From Progne subis subis (Eukaryota; Chordata; Aves; Passeriformes; Hirundinidae), in the NCBI GenBank assembly GCA_022316685.1, contig JAKJHU010000005.1, forward strand, positions 19,074,707-19,138,706: 64,000 nucleotides of DNA. Direction: 5' to 3'. The position numbers were made by a program, and so were the translations under genes. The notes under the pieces are model-generated. The model searched no databases and was not told the origin of the DNA. It was given only the letters and a program-made list of their open reading frames with translations. Positions 1 to 12,726 of this stretch are shown here, piece by piece; within the stretch, counting starts at the first letter, position 1, and the number at the start of each line of letters is the position of its first letter.

Positions 1-2980
1 CGGCTATTATTAGAACAGTAAGAGTCTGCTGCTTCATGACTGCTTCACAATGTCAAGGACCATGCTATTAGCAAAAGATTTTTTTTTTTAGGGTTTGGAC
101 ACATTGTTTTGCAGCCATGGTTCCTACTAAGCTGTAGAGAGTTTTGCAGCGTAGATATAACTGGTACTCGATGGTTGGCAAAACAGTGCTAAGAAAGAGT
201 TATGGACCACTACACTGAACTCATCTCATTCTACTCTGATTCTAGAAGTGCAATATTAAAATAAACTGCTCCTGAAACAGCAGTGTGCTCCGTACAGCGA
301 AAGATGATGGTGTCCATGCACAGGGAGTACCATACAGATCTGTTTTCATATTGGCTCCAGCACATGTTTTCTATTGCTTTTTGTGAAGGACTGGTCTGCA
401 TTGTTGTGGTGGCCAGCAAGGTACAGTTTCTGCAGAGGTTAACATGTTCAAAAGAGATTTGACATGATTCACATGTCCAATTGAAGCATGCTTGGAATCA
501 GTTTTCAGTAGGAGCTAGAGATTGCAAATTCTGTAAGGGGAAGAAAGGGGGCCTGTAGGTGAGATGGGTTAGAAAACATGTCCATCCAGGAAATGTTTGA
601 AGCGGTCTTCTGGTTTTATTTCCTGCCCCCTATTTTTCTGTCTCAGCTCCTTATCTTCTTTTCCTTTCTTTCCTCTCCCTTCTCAAAAACAGTGTACGTG
701 TTTGTGTGTTTGGGTCAAACTACTAGGTTTGATTTTGATAACTGACCTGGACCATGAAATGAAGGAATTCTCACAGAAAATTTCTAAACAGAATTAAAAT
801 ATGTCTGCTACGATTCTGTTCTTTTCTACTAAAAGACTAGAAGGGGGTGGGGAGAAGAAAAATACAGGTTTTTTAATAGAGGTAATATTTTGTGTTTCTG
901 TCACCAGAGTTATATAAATAAGACATGAAATTTTATGTACATTTGTCTCCCCACCCTTGGTATCAGCCTTCAGCACAACATGATAGATACTTATGAGATT
1001 CTTGTATGATAATTTGCAGGCCAGCAGAGCAATACCTTATCAGATCTGACTCATGACCAGTACATTCACCCAAACGGCCAAGCCTATAGATCATTTCAGG
1101 GCTCAATGATGTTGCAGCATTCAGCACGCAGAGTGTGATTCATTAATCTGAGGTTTTAGTAAATAAATAGAATTTTAAATAAATAGACTTCCATGTGCAG
1201 ATGGATCTCTTCATATGTATGCCGTACTGTATGGCAGCATGCACAGCCGAAAAAGAATTCTTACCCATTTGGTAACTCAGCTGATGCGTTTTCTTCTGTT
1301 ATTTTTTTACCAATAAATGTATAAATATAAAGCTATTGCCTACTTTAGTCGCACAGATTTATATTTACAGAGGTGTAATATTTCTGTTTACCCCTTTGCA
1401 GATGTATGGCCAGGCACTTCAGTTCAGTTAGCGAACAGTTAAATTTTAGTTAAGTATCACTGATATAAAAAAAAAAAGCTTATACCACTTAATAACAATA
1501 TACTTGAGTTTAGATAGAGCCCTGCGACAAAGAGGGCAACTTCATTACCGCTGCTTGCACCAAATTTGAATTTGACCTCCTGACCTCTGCAGGGTATAAT
1601 GCAATTTAATTCAGTCACTTCAGGTTTTATTTGAGGTACTTTTCACTGAGAAAGGAATTTAGTTTCATGTGTGCTTGAGTGAGGCAGCCAAGAGAAGTCA
1701 GGCATGTTCCTCTCATTTATTCTAGTTCTGCTTTAGCAGAACCCATCAACACAAACAAGAGGAGAATTTAGTTCATTGTCTGACCATACAGCTATGTGTA
1801 TCTTATTCTTATGACTGGAATGAAAAAGAAACTGAGCAAAAGTACAGAAAATTGATCCCTTGGGTCATTTTTAATGATCTACAAAAATAAAGGCCCTGTT
1901 AGCTCTTTCTCATTCTAACCTGATTGATTGCTGATGCTTTTGGGGAAAGAAAGAGGAACCTAATCTATTGCACACTCTGAGGTGAACACCAAGATAATAG
2001 TCATACGTACTCCCTGTTAGAGAGGCCTTTTTCTCAGTAATATTTTTCCTCATTGGCCTCATTACAAGTGTCAAAACATGGCTATTATTTGAGAAGTGAG
2101 TGAAAAAAGTCCTCTTTATCCTACAAATATTTTTCCCTTTGTCTGCCTACTTTAGGACATTAGGGAGTTCATTTGCAGGCAGGGCCAAATCCCAATTTCC
2201 CTGTGAAGGAGAAAGTTATCGTTGGTGAATGTTTAGTGAGAGAAATGACAGGAGATGTGATCTTCTTGTAAAACCTGAAGCACTACAGAGCAGCAGTCCC
2301 TGCAAAATCACTTAGCATTACCTTACTAGCTCAATGATAACACCAAAGCTTATTTTAGAATGCTGTGATCCATGCAGTCCAGTTCACCTGAGTGTATCTC
2401 TGTTTCTGTTCTTTCTAAAGAGTACCTACATGATCAAGAAAGAGAAACAGATGGAGATTTAGACCTCTCTCTGAATTTGGGAATTGGTCAGGATTTAAGT
2501 CCTGCTTCTAGCTTTGATCTACTATCATTGGTGAGATAAAGGGAGATTCAGCAGGTAGCTCAGGGTATCTGTGCCCTCTTCCTCCCCCTAGAAGCACTTA
2601 TTCTCAGTTCCTTTGTGCTGAAGCACTGGATATTAATCAGACTGCCAAGTTAGTTAGGCTTATACACCTGTTGGTAAGCAGGTCTGCTGGACTGCACAGA
2701 CAGTCCTGATCTCAGATCTGTTCTTCCCTTTGAAGTATGATACCAATGATTAAAAAACCTTCCAGAGGCTCCCTGCTCTTTCAGCTGCATTCTGTTGGCT
2801 ATCTTTGGAGAGCCTAAGGACAATTTTCCAAGCATATCGTATTTTTTGTGCCTTTACAAATTTTGCCTCTGATGAAGTGACATTTCTGAGTGGAATGTAA
2901 ATCTTCCCCCATGTACTGTGGCATGTATTTGAATGTGCAGAAGAAACAAGCTCTTTCATATTTCAGTCCCTGAAGCCTGA

Positions 2981-3042
2981 GATTTAATTAATAGTCTAAT
3001 TCTTGGTTTGCGATTTAATTAATCATCTCATTCTTAGTTCAG
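2981..3042. repeat. 31-bp tandem duplication with TTAATTAA core
   Basis: Two adjacent copies, 2981-3011 and 3012-3042, match at about 24 of 31 positions. Each begins with GATTTAATTAAT and contains the palindrome TTAATTAA. TAATTA is the core recognised by many homeodomain proteins, so paired sites are possible. That role is inference; only the duplication is seen. Confidence 0.75.
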
Positions 3043-3822
3043 ATGAGTAAAAATGCCATGAGCGCTCATTTCATCGTGTTACCTTCTGGCACATTTCCTT
3101 CTTCTACCATTCTTCTCTCTTTTGGAGTGAAATGCAGATGCAGAAAATAATTCTCTGCATTTTTATTACAGAGAATTTTTTACTTGATCAGAGACTTCAA
3201 AATTTGCTTCCCGCTAAGACGCACTTTTATGATTTTTTTAAAATAAATAATGAGACTTTTCTATTTAACTATTTTATCCTGAAGGGGAAATATATATGAA
3301 AGTAGGATATTGTGTAGGTTGCTCTGTGTGTGTGTGATTACGGGTAATTCATTAAAAACACATTCTTCATCCTGCTTGCCCCTAGAAATGTGAAAGGTTA
3401 GACTTTTTAGCTTGCCACCTGTGAGATGAGGGATCACCAGTTTCTTCTTTCTCCCAAGGACCCGCAGTGTTCATTCTTGCTATAATGAAGAAGCTGATTG
3501 ATGGATGTCGCCCTCTGTGCTGCTGACATCCTTATCTGCCCCTGCTTTATGCAACAGGCATGACCTCCTTCAGCCAGATGGTTTCTGGGTGCTGCATCCA
3601 CTGCTCACTCCCACCAGCCCCTGGGCGTGCTCACCTTCAGCACACATGCCAGTTGGCAGCAATCTATATGTCTGTCTGTCAGTGGTTCTGTAATGAGACC
3701 AATTTATTAGGTTACATAATCCTACCTCTTTAGGGATAGGGGGGGGAAAATTGCACACTGCACTGGAAAAATCTCTACTGGTTTCTAATTCTCAGGACCT
3801 TGTGAGGTAACTTCTTTCTAGT

Positions 3823-3858
3823 AAAAAAAAAAAAAAAAAACCCCAAAAAAAACCCCCC
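3823..3858. repeat. poly(A) with C-run interruptions
   Basis: Eighteen A residues are followed by C4, A8 and C6. This is a low-complexity homopolymer mixture. No retroposed body or clear target-site duplication is visible beside it. Confidence 0.9.
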
Positions 3859-4344
3859 ACCTTTCAGTTAAGACATACTGTTTTACTGCTTTCAGAAGGG
3901 GGTCAGAATCAAAATGCCAGATGTGGCCTCCTCTGGGCTTTGTAGAAGGTCAGGCCCAGCTCAACTGCGTCATTGTTTTCCTGACACAATTGTTTTGCAA
4001 GTCATTTTATCAGCCACTGTTGTTTTCTTTAGAAAGCATGCCATTTTGTTATGTTGATGAGCTCTGTTGCTTCACTTCATACTTCTTTACTGGGGATACT
4101 CAGGAAGAGAGAAACCTGTGTAAATCTTCATTGTAATGATTAATTTACGCATAGGATTGCAACCTACAAGCTGTCACTGCAACCTGGCAAAAAAGTGCTA
4201 GAGGTTTGGATGTGATGCATGAATGTGAATTTGGACCACAGGTTGGTCTCTCCATATGCCAGGTGCTTTAGGCAGCACAGCTAGGTCTCAGCTCCAATCA
4301 CTTTCATTGTGAGAAGACAGATGAAAAAAAATCCCACCCAACTG

Positions 4345-4440
4345 AACAACAACAGCAACAACAATACCAAACAAAAAACCAAAACAAACAAAAAAACCTC
4401 ACCAAACCAAAACAAAACCAAAACCAAACAAACAAACAAA
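4345..4440. repeat. C/A-rich simple repeat, (CAA)n/(CAAA)n-like
   Basis: About 96 bases consist almost only of A and C. CAA units come first, then mixed CAAA and CCAAA units, ending in three CAAA units. This is a degenerate microsatellite. Similar tracts recur at 15581-15617 and, as the complement, at 57852-57920. Confidence 0.9.
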
Positions 4441-7400
4441 AGGGGAAAAAAATCAACTAATATTGCTAAAAATTCCAGCTATTAAGAACTTGTTGGCCAA
4501 AAAGTGTCTGCAAATTGCAACAAAGTTCAAGATTTTATTGTGCTAGCTGCACCAATGAAAGGCAATAACAACAACATTAAATTCAGATTCAACCTGTGTA
4601 ATGTCGCCATCTAAATTTGAAGCATATTTTCCCTGGGTTGCCCTGTCAGACAGAGAAGGGCACAATCAGGAGATAATTCAGAGGTTAGCGTTATTGAAAT
4701 GCCTTTTAGAGGTGCCTAATGCTTATGTGGGCCATCCTAGCCTTAACAAACCATTATCCTCTATAAGAAAAAAATACATTCTATATGAAAACAATAATCA
4801 AAATAAAATTCAGAAGCACAAATAATTTTGGGCTCATTTGTTTTTGAAAGGAAAACAAATTATATTGAAAATATATTAAAAAATGCTGAAGTTTGTGAGT
4901 CAGAAGAGAAACATTTCTAGCAATACCTAATTGCAAACTCTCAAAAGGAAAAAAAAAAAATACTGTGTATTTTATGTAATAGTTATTAAGTACCCAATGC
5001 TCCACTCAGAACTACTTTTCCTTACTAAATAAAAGGGCCAGGGACTGTTCTTTGCAGCTGTGATAGCAAAGTGCTTTGTATCCAAACTTCCTATTGGTAG
5101 CCATCTCTTGCTCATTCCTGCTGACTCCTGAACTGCGTCTGGGAACTGTTTGGAAGAGTGTTTTTTGGCACAGGCCAAAACTGGGCTAAAAAGCAGAATA
5201 ACAAATTAACAGTAGAAGTGATCACGTGGCAGTACTCTGGCACTGTTCAATCTGCTAGTACAGAGAGAGCCAAACTGGCTACAACTGATTTACCTGCAGC
5301 TGGCTCAAGAGTCAAGCTTTTAAGCAAGTCATCCAGCTATAGCACTGGCACATGACAGCATGGGAACAGGCCCCAAGATTCCCAAAAACAGTCTTACTGC
5401 AGAGCACCTTACATAACAGCTACCTTACCTCTATCTAAGTCCAGGGTTTCTTTATACACATAATCCATACTAAAACCTTGAATGAATTCATTAAGTCCTT
5501 TTTTTTGGTCCAAACACCAAATACAAAGTAGCAGGCCTGGATGCAACAAGAAATGCAAAGATGAATCTGCTGATGTTACTGCTCAAACCCAGGCTGCCAG
5601 CTCCCCCAGTGGAAAGATTTCTGCATTGAACTTGAGTCAAGATTTTGTCTATACAAATGCCTGGATTGTAAGCTTACAGAGACACAAAAATAACCAGAAC
5701 ACTCCCTAACCCCAGAGGGCATTGATGTTGCATTACCATCCATTCCTTGTCAGACTTAACATATTTATTATACAGACCATCTTTGGGAAAGGACCAGACA
5801 TCATAGTGATTGGTGAACAAAAGCCGAAAAGATAAACACAGTACAATGGATATCACTCATGCAGAGTAATTCATCTAACATACAGAAACAAGGGAAATAT
5901 CCCCCAATCAAAACTATCTGCTCCTTAGCCTAAACATTCAATAACTTCCCAGCTTTGGAATGTATGTGCATCTCCTCCCTGGATTTCCCGTGGTTTACAT
6001 TATCATTTGCAAGGTATATTATGACAAGTTATTTACTTTGGTCCATAGCCCTGAGGCATTTGAGTGTCTTTCCTTTCACAGAATGTCATAAATAAACATG
6101 AATAATCTGCATAAAGGGAGATGACTTTATCTTATAACAAGTCAGAGGAGCAGACTATGCTCCTCCACACACAATTCTCTACATATATTTTCTTTTGTCT
6201 GATCATGAAAGCTTTTGTTTGCCTGTTAAATAAATAAACAAACCTTTCCTGTTATATTGTACAGATCTGTATTCTCATTAAAACAGTGACTTGTTCACTT
6301 AAGACAAATAATTTCTACCAAGAAAATTACTATTTTACTGTCAACGGTTTTTTTTCTATGCTATGATAGCAGATGAATAATTGTGCAGCCAATAAACAAG
6401 CAATTCAGTTTAAAACCAGTAGCACTTGTCAAACAACTGTTCTTTAACACCACTCTCTGACATCCCCCAGCATTACCTCATGAGGCTGGAGACAGGGGCA
6501 AGGAAGGCTTTTAGATTAAACAACTGAGACTCACTATAGCCTAGGTCCCAAAATAGCAGAGAGAAAGGCAAAAATAGTTAGACATGCTGATTGTATTGTT
6601 ATAACTTAAATTGTATTCAGATGCGAACTCTGTCGTGCCAAAAGCTGTAAGAGCTGAGCATGAAAGATCAGAAAAGTGACATCTGGTATTGGATGCCCCT
6701 CCAGACATGACTAATACCATTGGTATTGTGTAGGCTTTGCCCTTCCTAATTTAATAGTCAAATGTAAAGATTAGGCCCCCACAGCTCCTACAGTATCACG
6801 AGAGACTGTTTTACTGTATGTCTATATAAAATTCTCTACTATCCTTCTCCATGGATCTCCACAGATGGTCTGCCTTTGAATAGGCATGTATATCTTTCAT
6901 ATTGCTATGGACAGTTCATCTCATTACTTCCAGCTGGTAGATTTACAGCTGAACCATATGACTCCATCCATTACTAGTGGGAAATGAGGGAAATTTGACC
7001 ACTAAATATTGATTTTATGCAAGAGTAAGTTTTTACTGCATACTATGTGACATATATATGTAGCAAGATCCACACTTCATCTCAGTTTTTATTAAAGTTG
7101 GAGTTATGTCTGTAGATTTCCACTTGATTATTAACAGCACAGTCCAAGTATTTTTAAGTATTTGACACTGCTCTCGTGAGTATCATGAAGTAGCTATTAT
7201 TAAGAATTTAAAACTTATCCCTTCCTAAAGTTTGTGTCTGATGTCAGGAACCTAGATTCAATTTTTTTTATTCTAACCAGGATGATTCTATCTCTTTAAG
7301 TTTAAATACTTGTCGCTGCCACACCAGACTATATAACTCATACTATTATAGGTTTTTAACTTACTGTGCGTAGAGCAGAATAATAATATGCATCTTTCCC

Positions 7401-7448
7401 AGAGCGCTTGCAGATACAGCCTTCAAAATATTTTGAGCTAGTAGTGTA

Positions 7449-7548
7449 NNNNNNNNNNNNNNNNNNNNNNNNNNNNNNNNNNNNNNNNNNNNNNNNNNNN
7501 NNNNNNNNNNNNNNNNNNNNNNNNNNNNNNNNNNNNNNNNNNNNNNNN
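7449..7548. other. assembly gap (100 N)
   Basis: Exactly 100 undetermined bases. A round 100 is the usual placeholder for a gap of unknown length, so the true distance between the flanks may differ. Open frames crossing it are artefacts. The flanks are AT-rich and do not show why assembly failed. Confidence 0.99.
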
Positions 7549-8445
7549 ATACCAAGACCAACACAGCTCTACCTATGCCAGCTTACCCAAGGAAAGGGGT
7601 TATTGAGATACATTCTCACTTTACTTTCGTTAACACGAGTAGTAGAGAACAGAAGGCTAAGAAACAACACTGGTAGTACAGTGTATGACTGTAAATACCC
7701 ACAATATTGGGAATTAGAATATCTCTTGCCATGTTTAAACATCACATTTACACTTCCACATTGCTGTATATAGAAGACTGATGGTACCTTAAGTCAACAC
7801 GAGATGGCTCAGCTCTTCTCAGGTTTGGGCATACAACCTAGGAGGTAAAAATTCTGACATATCAAGAATTGTTGGCAGAAGAACAGCAAAGTTTTCAAAT
7901 TTAGGGTGTCTGAAATTAGGAATCAAAACTTTATTTCATTTCTGTGAAATCTTATTTCATTTTGCTGTAGTGGTTAGCAAGCGAAACAAGGCAACTTTAG
8001 TAGCCTGAATGTTGAAAAAGGCAACTTGTGATTATTGGCATGAATAAACTTGTCAAAATGTTCCCTCTCTTGATGTAGTGTCAGCAGCTTTTGGATCTTT
8101 GTTAATATTCTGCCTTTCTCAGCTGTTTATTCCTGTATTTATTCGATAGTACTTCCTTTGAGTGTAACTCTACTTATCTAAAGTAGAAGATGGTGAAGTA
8201 GAACACTCTGGAAACTGCATATTAATGTATCATGCCTTTTATTTATAAACTCCAGGCTTCTTCAGATTTTTCTTTTATTCCTGTATAAATGTGAACTTTT
8301 CAACTTGGATAGTCTCGTAAAGCATTTAAAAAAAAAAGTACAAAAATTGCCAGTAGAAACATATATCTTAAAGCAATTCATATTTTGGCATGTAAAGTCC
8401 TCAGTTATTTTATAATGGTTACTTTATATTGTTCCTTTTATTAAA

Positions 8446-8511
8446 TTTCTTTTTTTTTTTTTTTTCTTTTTTTTTCTTTTTTTCTCTTTTTTTTTTCTTT
8501 TTTTTCTTTCC
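8446..8511. repeat. T-rich polypyrimidine tract
   Basis: About 66 bases of T with scattered single C and no purine. Long pure pyrimidine runs can adopt triplex (H-DNA) structure. They can also arise by decay of a poly(A) tail on the opposite strand. No attached retroelement body was recognised. Confidence 0.9.
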
Positions 8512-11500
8512 TACATTCAACTGATTATGTCCATGGAAACTAGACCTAATTGTAGCTTTACAGGCAGGCCATGTTTTCCATCATTGGCACATACTGATGT
8601 AAATCACTGGGGAGTAGCACAGGACAGAGCTGCTGTTTTCTGTTATGCTGCAAATCAGAACAAGATTGGTATTTCTGATTAATCATTTTGCAAGTGCCTA
8701 CCAATTCCCTGCCAGATTATCATGTAATAAATAAAAAACATCACCAAATATATAAGGCTCAGCACTGATCAAAAAAAAGGATGATCTTTCAAGGTAGATG
8801 TTTCTAAGCTTGCACTTACTAAAGTGGCCTTCACAACCTAAGTTCATTTTACCCATAAAAAGCCTAAGTGTTCTTCCTGTAGGTATGCAGATGTACATAT
8901 CACCCCTTTCTTTACCCTTGATGCAGGATGGAACCTGTGACGCCTCTATCCAGGCCACTGCAGGGATGCACAGACCATACCAGTGGTGCAAGAAGGCCTC
9001 CAAACCCTGCTTTGTTAAATGGATCTGTGACAGCCATAAGACGGGAAAGCAGGGGCGCTGGTAAACAAAGATAGAGACTTGAAAAAAGTCTTTTTTGTTA
9101 TCAAGACACCGCTGAGACTTCCAAAGTTGTGGGGATGCACCAGCAGAAAACTCAGCAGAGGATCAACAGCAACCAAGGTCTGGGGAGCACTTACTTTGTA
9201 CTGCTGCAGGGACTAAGGCAGACATGTGCCCACATGTGTCTATCACCCCAGCTTGGGGAGGAGAAACGGCTGTGAGTGTTTTTCTCCTCTCTTGGGCAGC
9301 CAGACCACAGAGACCTGCCACAGAGAGGGACACTTTGCGCCAGGGAAAGTGAGCTAGAATACCTGCTTGGGAGCCAACATACTCTCCCCACCTGCTGCTG
9401 TGCTTGGTGGGAGGATGGGGGAAATTTCATCCATCAGTGTTCCCCAACAACGGGCTCTTGGTGTGCTGGAGCATGGGTGAAGGGATGGCAGTCAGCCTCA
9501 GCAAGACCTCAAAAACACCACAGAGGCAACAATGCTGGGCAGATATCAATGTCAATTTCTAACTGCTGCTTCTCCTTCACAATCCAGGTCTGTTCTGACT
9601 CTTGATTGGACTAATCACTACCCATTTCTTTAAAGCCAAAGGTCGTTGGCTGAAGAGAATATGTATCTCTTAGGGGCCATCCCAGCCCTTTTGGGTCACT
9701 GTACCATGAGGATTTCAGATAGCACACTGAGTTTGCTCTGCCCTGGCAGATAAGAAGAGTCTTCTGTCAATATGATTTTGATCTCTGGCCTTTTTCAACC
9801 CACTGTATTTGGGCACAGGTTTTTGGAAGGCTAAACTCAAATTTAAAGCACCTGTCCTGAAACTCTCCATTGCACTTTTCTGTATGTTCTTCATAATATG
9901 AAAAAGGGATACAATTGTAATTACCACTGTTGCCTCTTTTGTGCTAATCCAACATGCACTTGTCTTTGGCTGAAGGTTTTGCTGACTTTAGGAAAACATG
10001 CTTTAAAACACCTGAGAGGTTTTTTTTGGTTTTTTGTCCGCTTTCTGCCTCTGAAATTTTGAGTCTGCTCTATGTATTCTTCAGAACTTCATGAATTACA
10101 AGTACTGAAACATACAAAGATGTATTAAAATGTGTTTGCCTTTATGATTTTTTTTTAATTCCCCAACAGTGGATGGTGATAAGCTGACAAGAAAGCTAGA
10201 AATATAATGTCACAACAGACACACTGGAGTTTAGCTGTTAGAATCTACGAGCTCAGGCACATATGCTCTCCTAACAACACTGCTAGTTCAATCACATTCT
10301 AGTAGCCTCCCATCAGAAGCGCTGATTTGTTTAACTCTATTAAGCTTAGATAAGAAAGGTAATAATATGTCACCCATATAAGACAACCACTCCAAAATAA
10401 GTTTGACATTGGCCAACAATCACTCTAACATTTTTGTGGCTTTAGCAGCTTTGGAGGCTGTTGAATGGCACAATGGGGAAAAAAAAGTGAGCAGGAGAAC
10501 GAACGCCCAGCTTGTTGCTTTAGCCTATTCGAGATGAATTATTAGGAAGGACAGCCAACACTCAGGCTAAATGCTAACAGATGTGGCACCAAATGTGCCA
10601 TTTAGATGCTGGTGGTTTGCTGTGGAGCGGTAGGAAGTGGCCACAGTGGGTGGCAATGGGAGTCGGTGTCCGGCCGGTGAGTGGGGGAGCCTGAGGGGGC
10701 ACAGCCCCAGATTCCCAGACAAATCCCACCATTAGTGAGGCTGACACTGCAGCTAAGTATACGGTTCAATTTTTGTTCCTGATTTCTGCCAGGAAACATC
10801 TTGTTATTAGGCATGTCTTTGAGAACAACCATGAGCATGAAGCAGGAGAAAGGACACCGGTCTATTTGGGGGCATGGGCAGCTCTAAAACTGCTCTGTTG
10901 CATAGGAGCTATACAGACCAATCACCAATGCTACAAGGTCTGAACAGAGAGGCCTCCCTCAGCTCATTTGACTCACTCAGGTTGTGATGAAGAAATAACT
11001 TTGCCATTGATATGCTTAGGAGAATTTTCACAAAGTCACTAATGGCTTTTGGTGTAAGATGAGGCTGGTATCCATTAAAAGCCAGCCTGGGGTGCACTGG
11101 GAGCTGTGTGGTGTGACAAAAACAGACTGGTTGCTTCACCTTGCAGACATCAGCCAGTTGTTTTCCAACAGAACTGTTTTGCAGCTTCTTGGCATGTAAA
11201 TTACAGTGGCATAGCTCTGTGTTGAAACTTCACAAAGTCGTAGTAAACTGGTTGAATGCCTTGTGGTGCTCAAGGATTCAGTGAGATGGACAAAAAGGTT
11301 TTCAACACAAAAAGTAATATTGCACAGTGATGTGGGAGGTCAGTCGAGCAGCACCAAAAACAATAGCAAAGACCCACACAGGGAGATGAAATTAACTTTT
11401 GAGCAGACTAAAAGCCAAAGTTTGCCCAGAAAAAGCCATCACTGGACATTCAATGAATGAAGGCATTCTTATCACAAGCTGGTTTCATAAAAGAGCGGAA

Positions 11501-12687
11501 GATGGTCTGCCAGCCAAAATATGCTGTATCCCCTCCCACCTTCCTGATTCACAAAGGGTAAGAAAAGGTGTCAGCCAGCGGCTTAAGTTCTTCCAGAATC
11601 ATACTCAGGGGACTCATCTTCTTGTGTGCAAAGAATGCAAGCGATTTTTGCCACTGATCATTAATGATTTTGGGTTTTTTAATGGACAACTCAGTTCGAT
11701 ACAGCAAAAAATGTCACTGAAAAAAAGATTGTCATGGCTTCCTCCCAGTCTCAGCCCTTTTTTAGGTTTGACTATATCCTGCTCTGTACTCTTCCTGGTA
11801 CAGGAATAATTTAAATTATTAAATAATATAATGTTAAATGCCTGCTCTTTATCCACTACGTCTTCTCACCTTCATTTGTGGGGACTGAAAAGAAAAGACC
11901 ATTGCATGTTTTTTTGCCTTTTCCTGCTTGAACTGGTCAAAGCCGTGTTCCCAGGGTCAATCAGTTAATCGCTGGAAGTGGGATTTCTTATCCATCTCTC
12001 CAGTTTCTTGCCTGCCAAATGAGACAGAACAGTGCTCTAGTCAAAAGGCTCCCAAAGCCATAGCAACAGCATTTAAAAATTATTTCTTTTGGTTTGACAA
12101 ATTTCATAGTTCTTAGGAAAGGAAGCTGTGTAGTATCTTGTCTGGGGAAGCGGCGGACCATTCACCAGCAGCAATCTGTAGATGTAGATATAAGATGGAC
12201 ATCTGTCAGGAATGACACAGGATATGTTACCTCTGCATTTAGGGTGGCCTGGAGACCTCCTGCAGTTCTGCATCTCTGCCCACCCAGTGGATGATCAGGG
12301 CCTGCCTGATCCCTCAGTGTACAGGCTACGTGCCACTATGGCCATATCTCACTAGCCTCATCCTTCACGTATGTGGAGGTGAGATTGTGAACTTTTTATT
12401 TTATGGAAACCTTAACAGCACTAAACAGCAGGATTTTGGCTCTTTCTCACAGTGTGGCAGATTTTGATGAAGAGACCACAAGAATTGGTAGGAAGCCTGT
12501 ATTCCAAGTCTGAGTTTAAAGTGCTCTGAAAACATCTGTTTTAGCTGACTCTTGTAAGTAGGAATATCATTCCTAGTACTCTCATGAAAGTGCTAACATT
12601 TGAAAAATATTTTTATGTAAGGATACAAATAAAAACTCATAGACTTGAATGAACTATAAACCACTCCTATAGGTGCCTCCTATCGGG

Positions 12688-12726
12688 TCAGTCTGGATAG
12701 CTGGTAGACAGCTATTACCAGACTGA
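12688..12726. repeat. perfect-stem inverted repeat (39-nt hairpin)
   Basis: The arms TCAGTCTGG (12688-12696) and CCAGACTGA (12718-12726) are exact reverse complements. Inside them ATAGCT (12697-12702) pairs with AGCTAT (12710-12715). This gives a 9+6 bp stem, a 7-nt loop and a 2-nt bulge on the 3' side. The stem is too short for a typical microRNA precursor. It may be a chance or MITE-like remnant. Confidence 0.8.

Larger units (their letters stand above)
1..7448. other. gene-free AT-rich block
   Basis: No gene is supported here. Open frames on both strands are at most about 75 codons, have no recognisable domain and overlap in conflicting frames. The block holds a 31-bp tandem duplication (2981-3042), an A-tract followed by C/A runs (3823-3858) and a C/A-rich simple repeat (4345-4440). 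Otherwise it looks like ordinary AT-rich vertebrate intergenic or intronic sequence. Single exons of an unknown gene, or regulatory elements, cannot be excluded from sequence alone. Confidence 0.7.

Noticed and set aside
7361..7773. Open frames crossing 7449-7548
   Set aside because: They are open only because the 100 N bases cannot contain a stop codon.
11399..11809. 136-codon plus-strand open frame with a CKEC cysteine pair
   Set aside because: The CKEC looks like half a zinc site, but no spaced His or Cys partners follow. The opposite strand is also open over 11614-11856, and no family is recognised.
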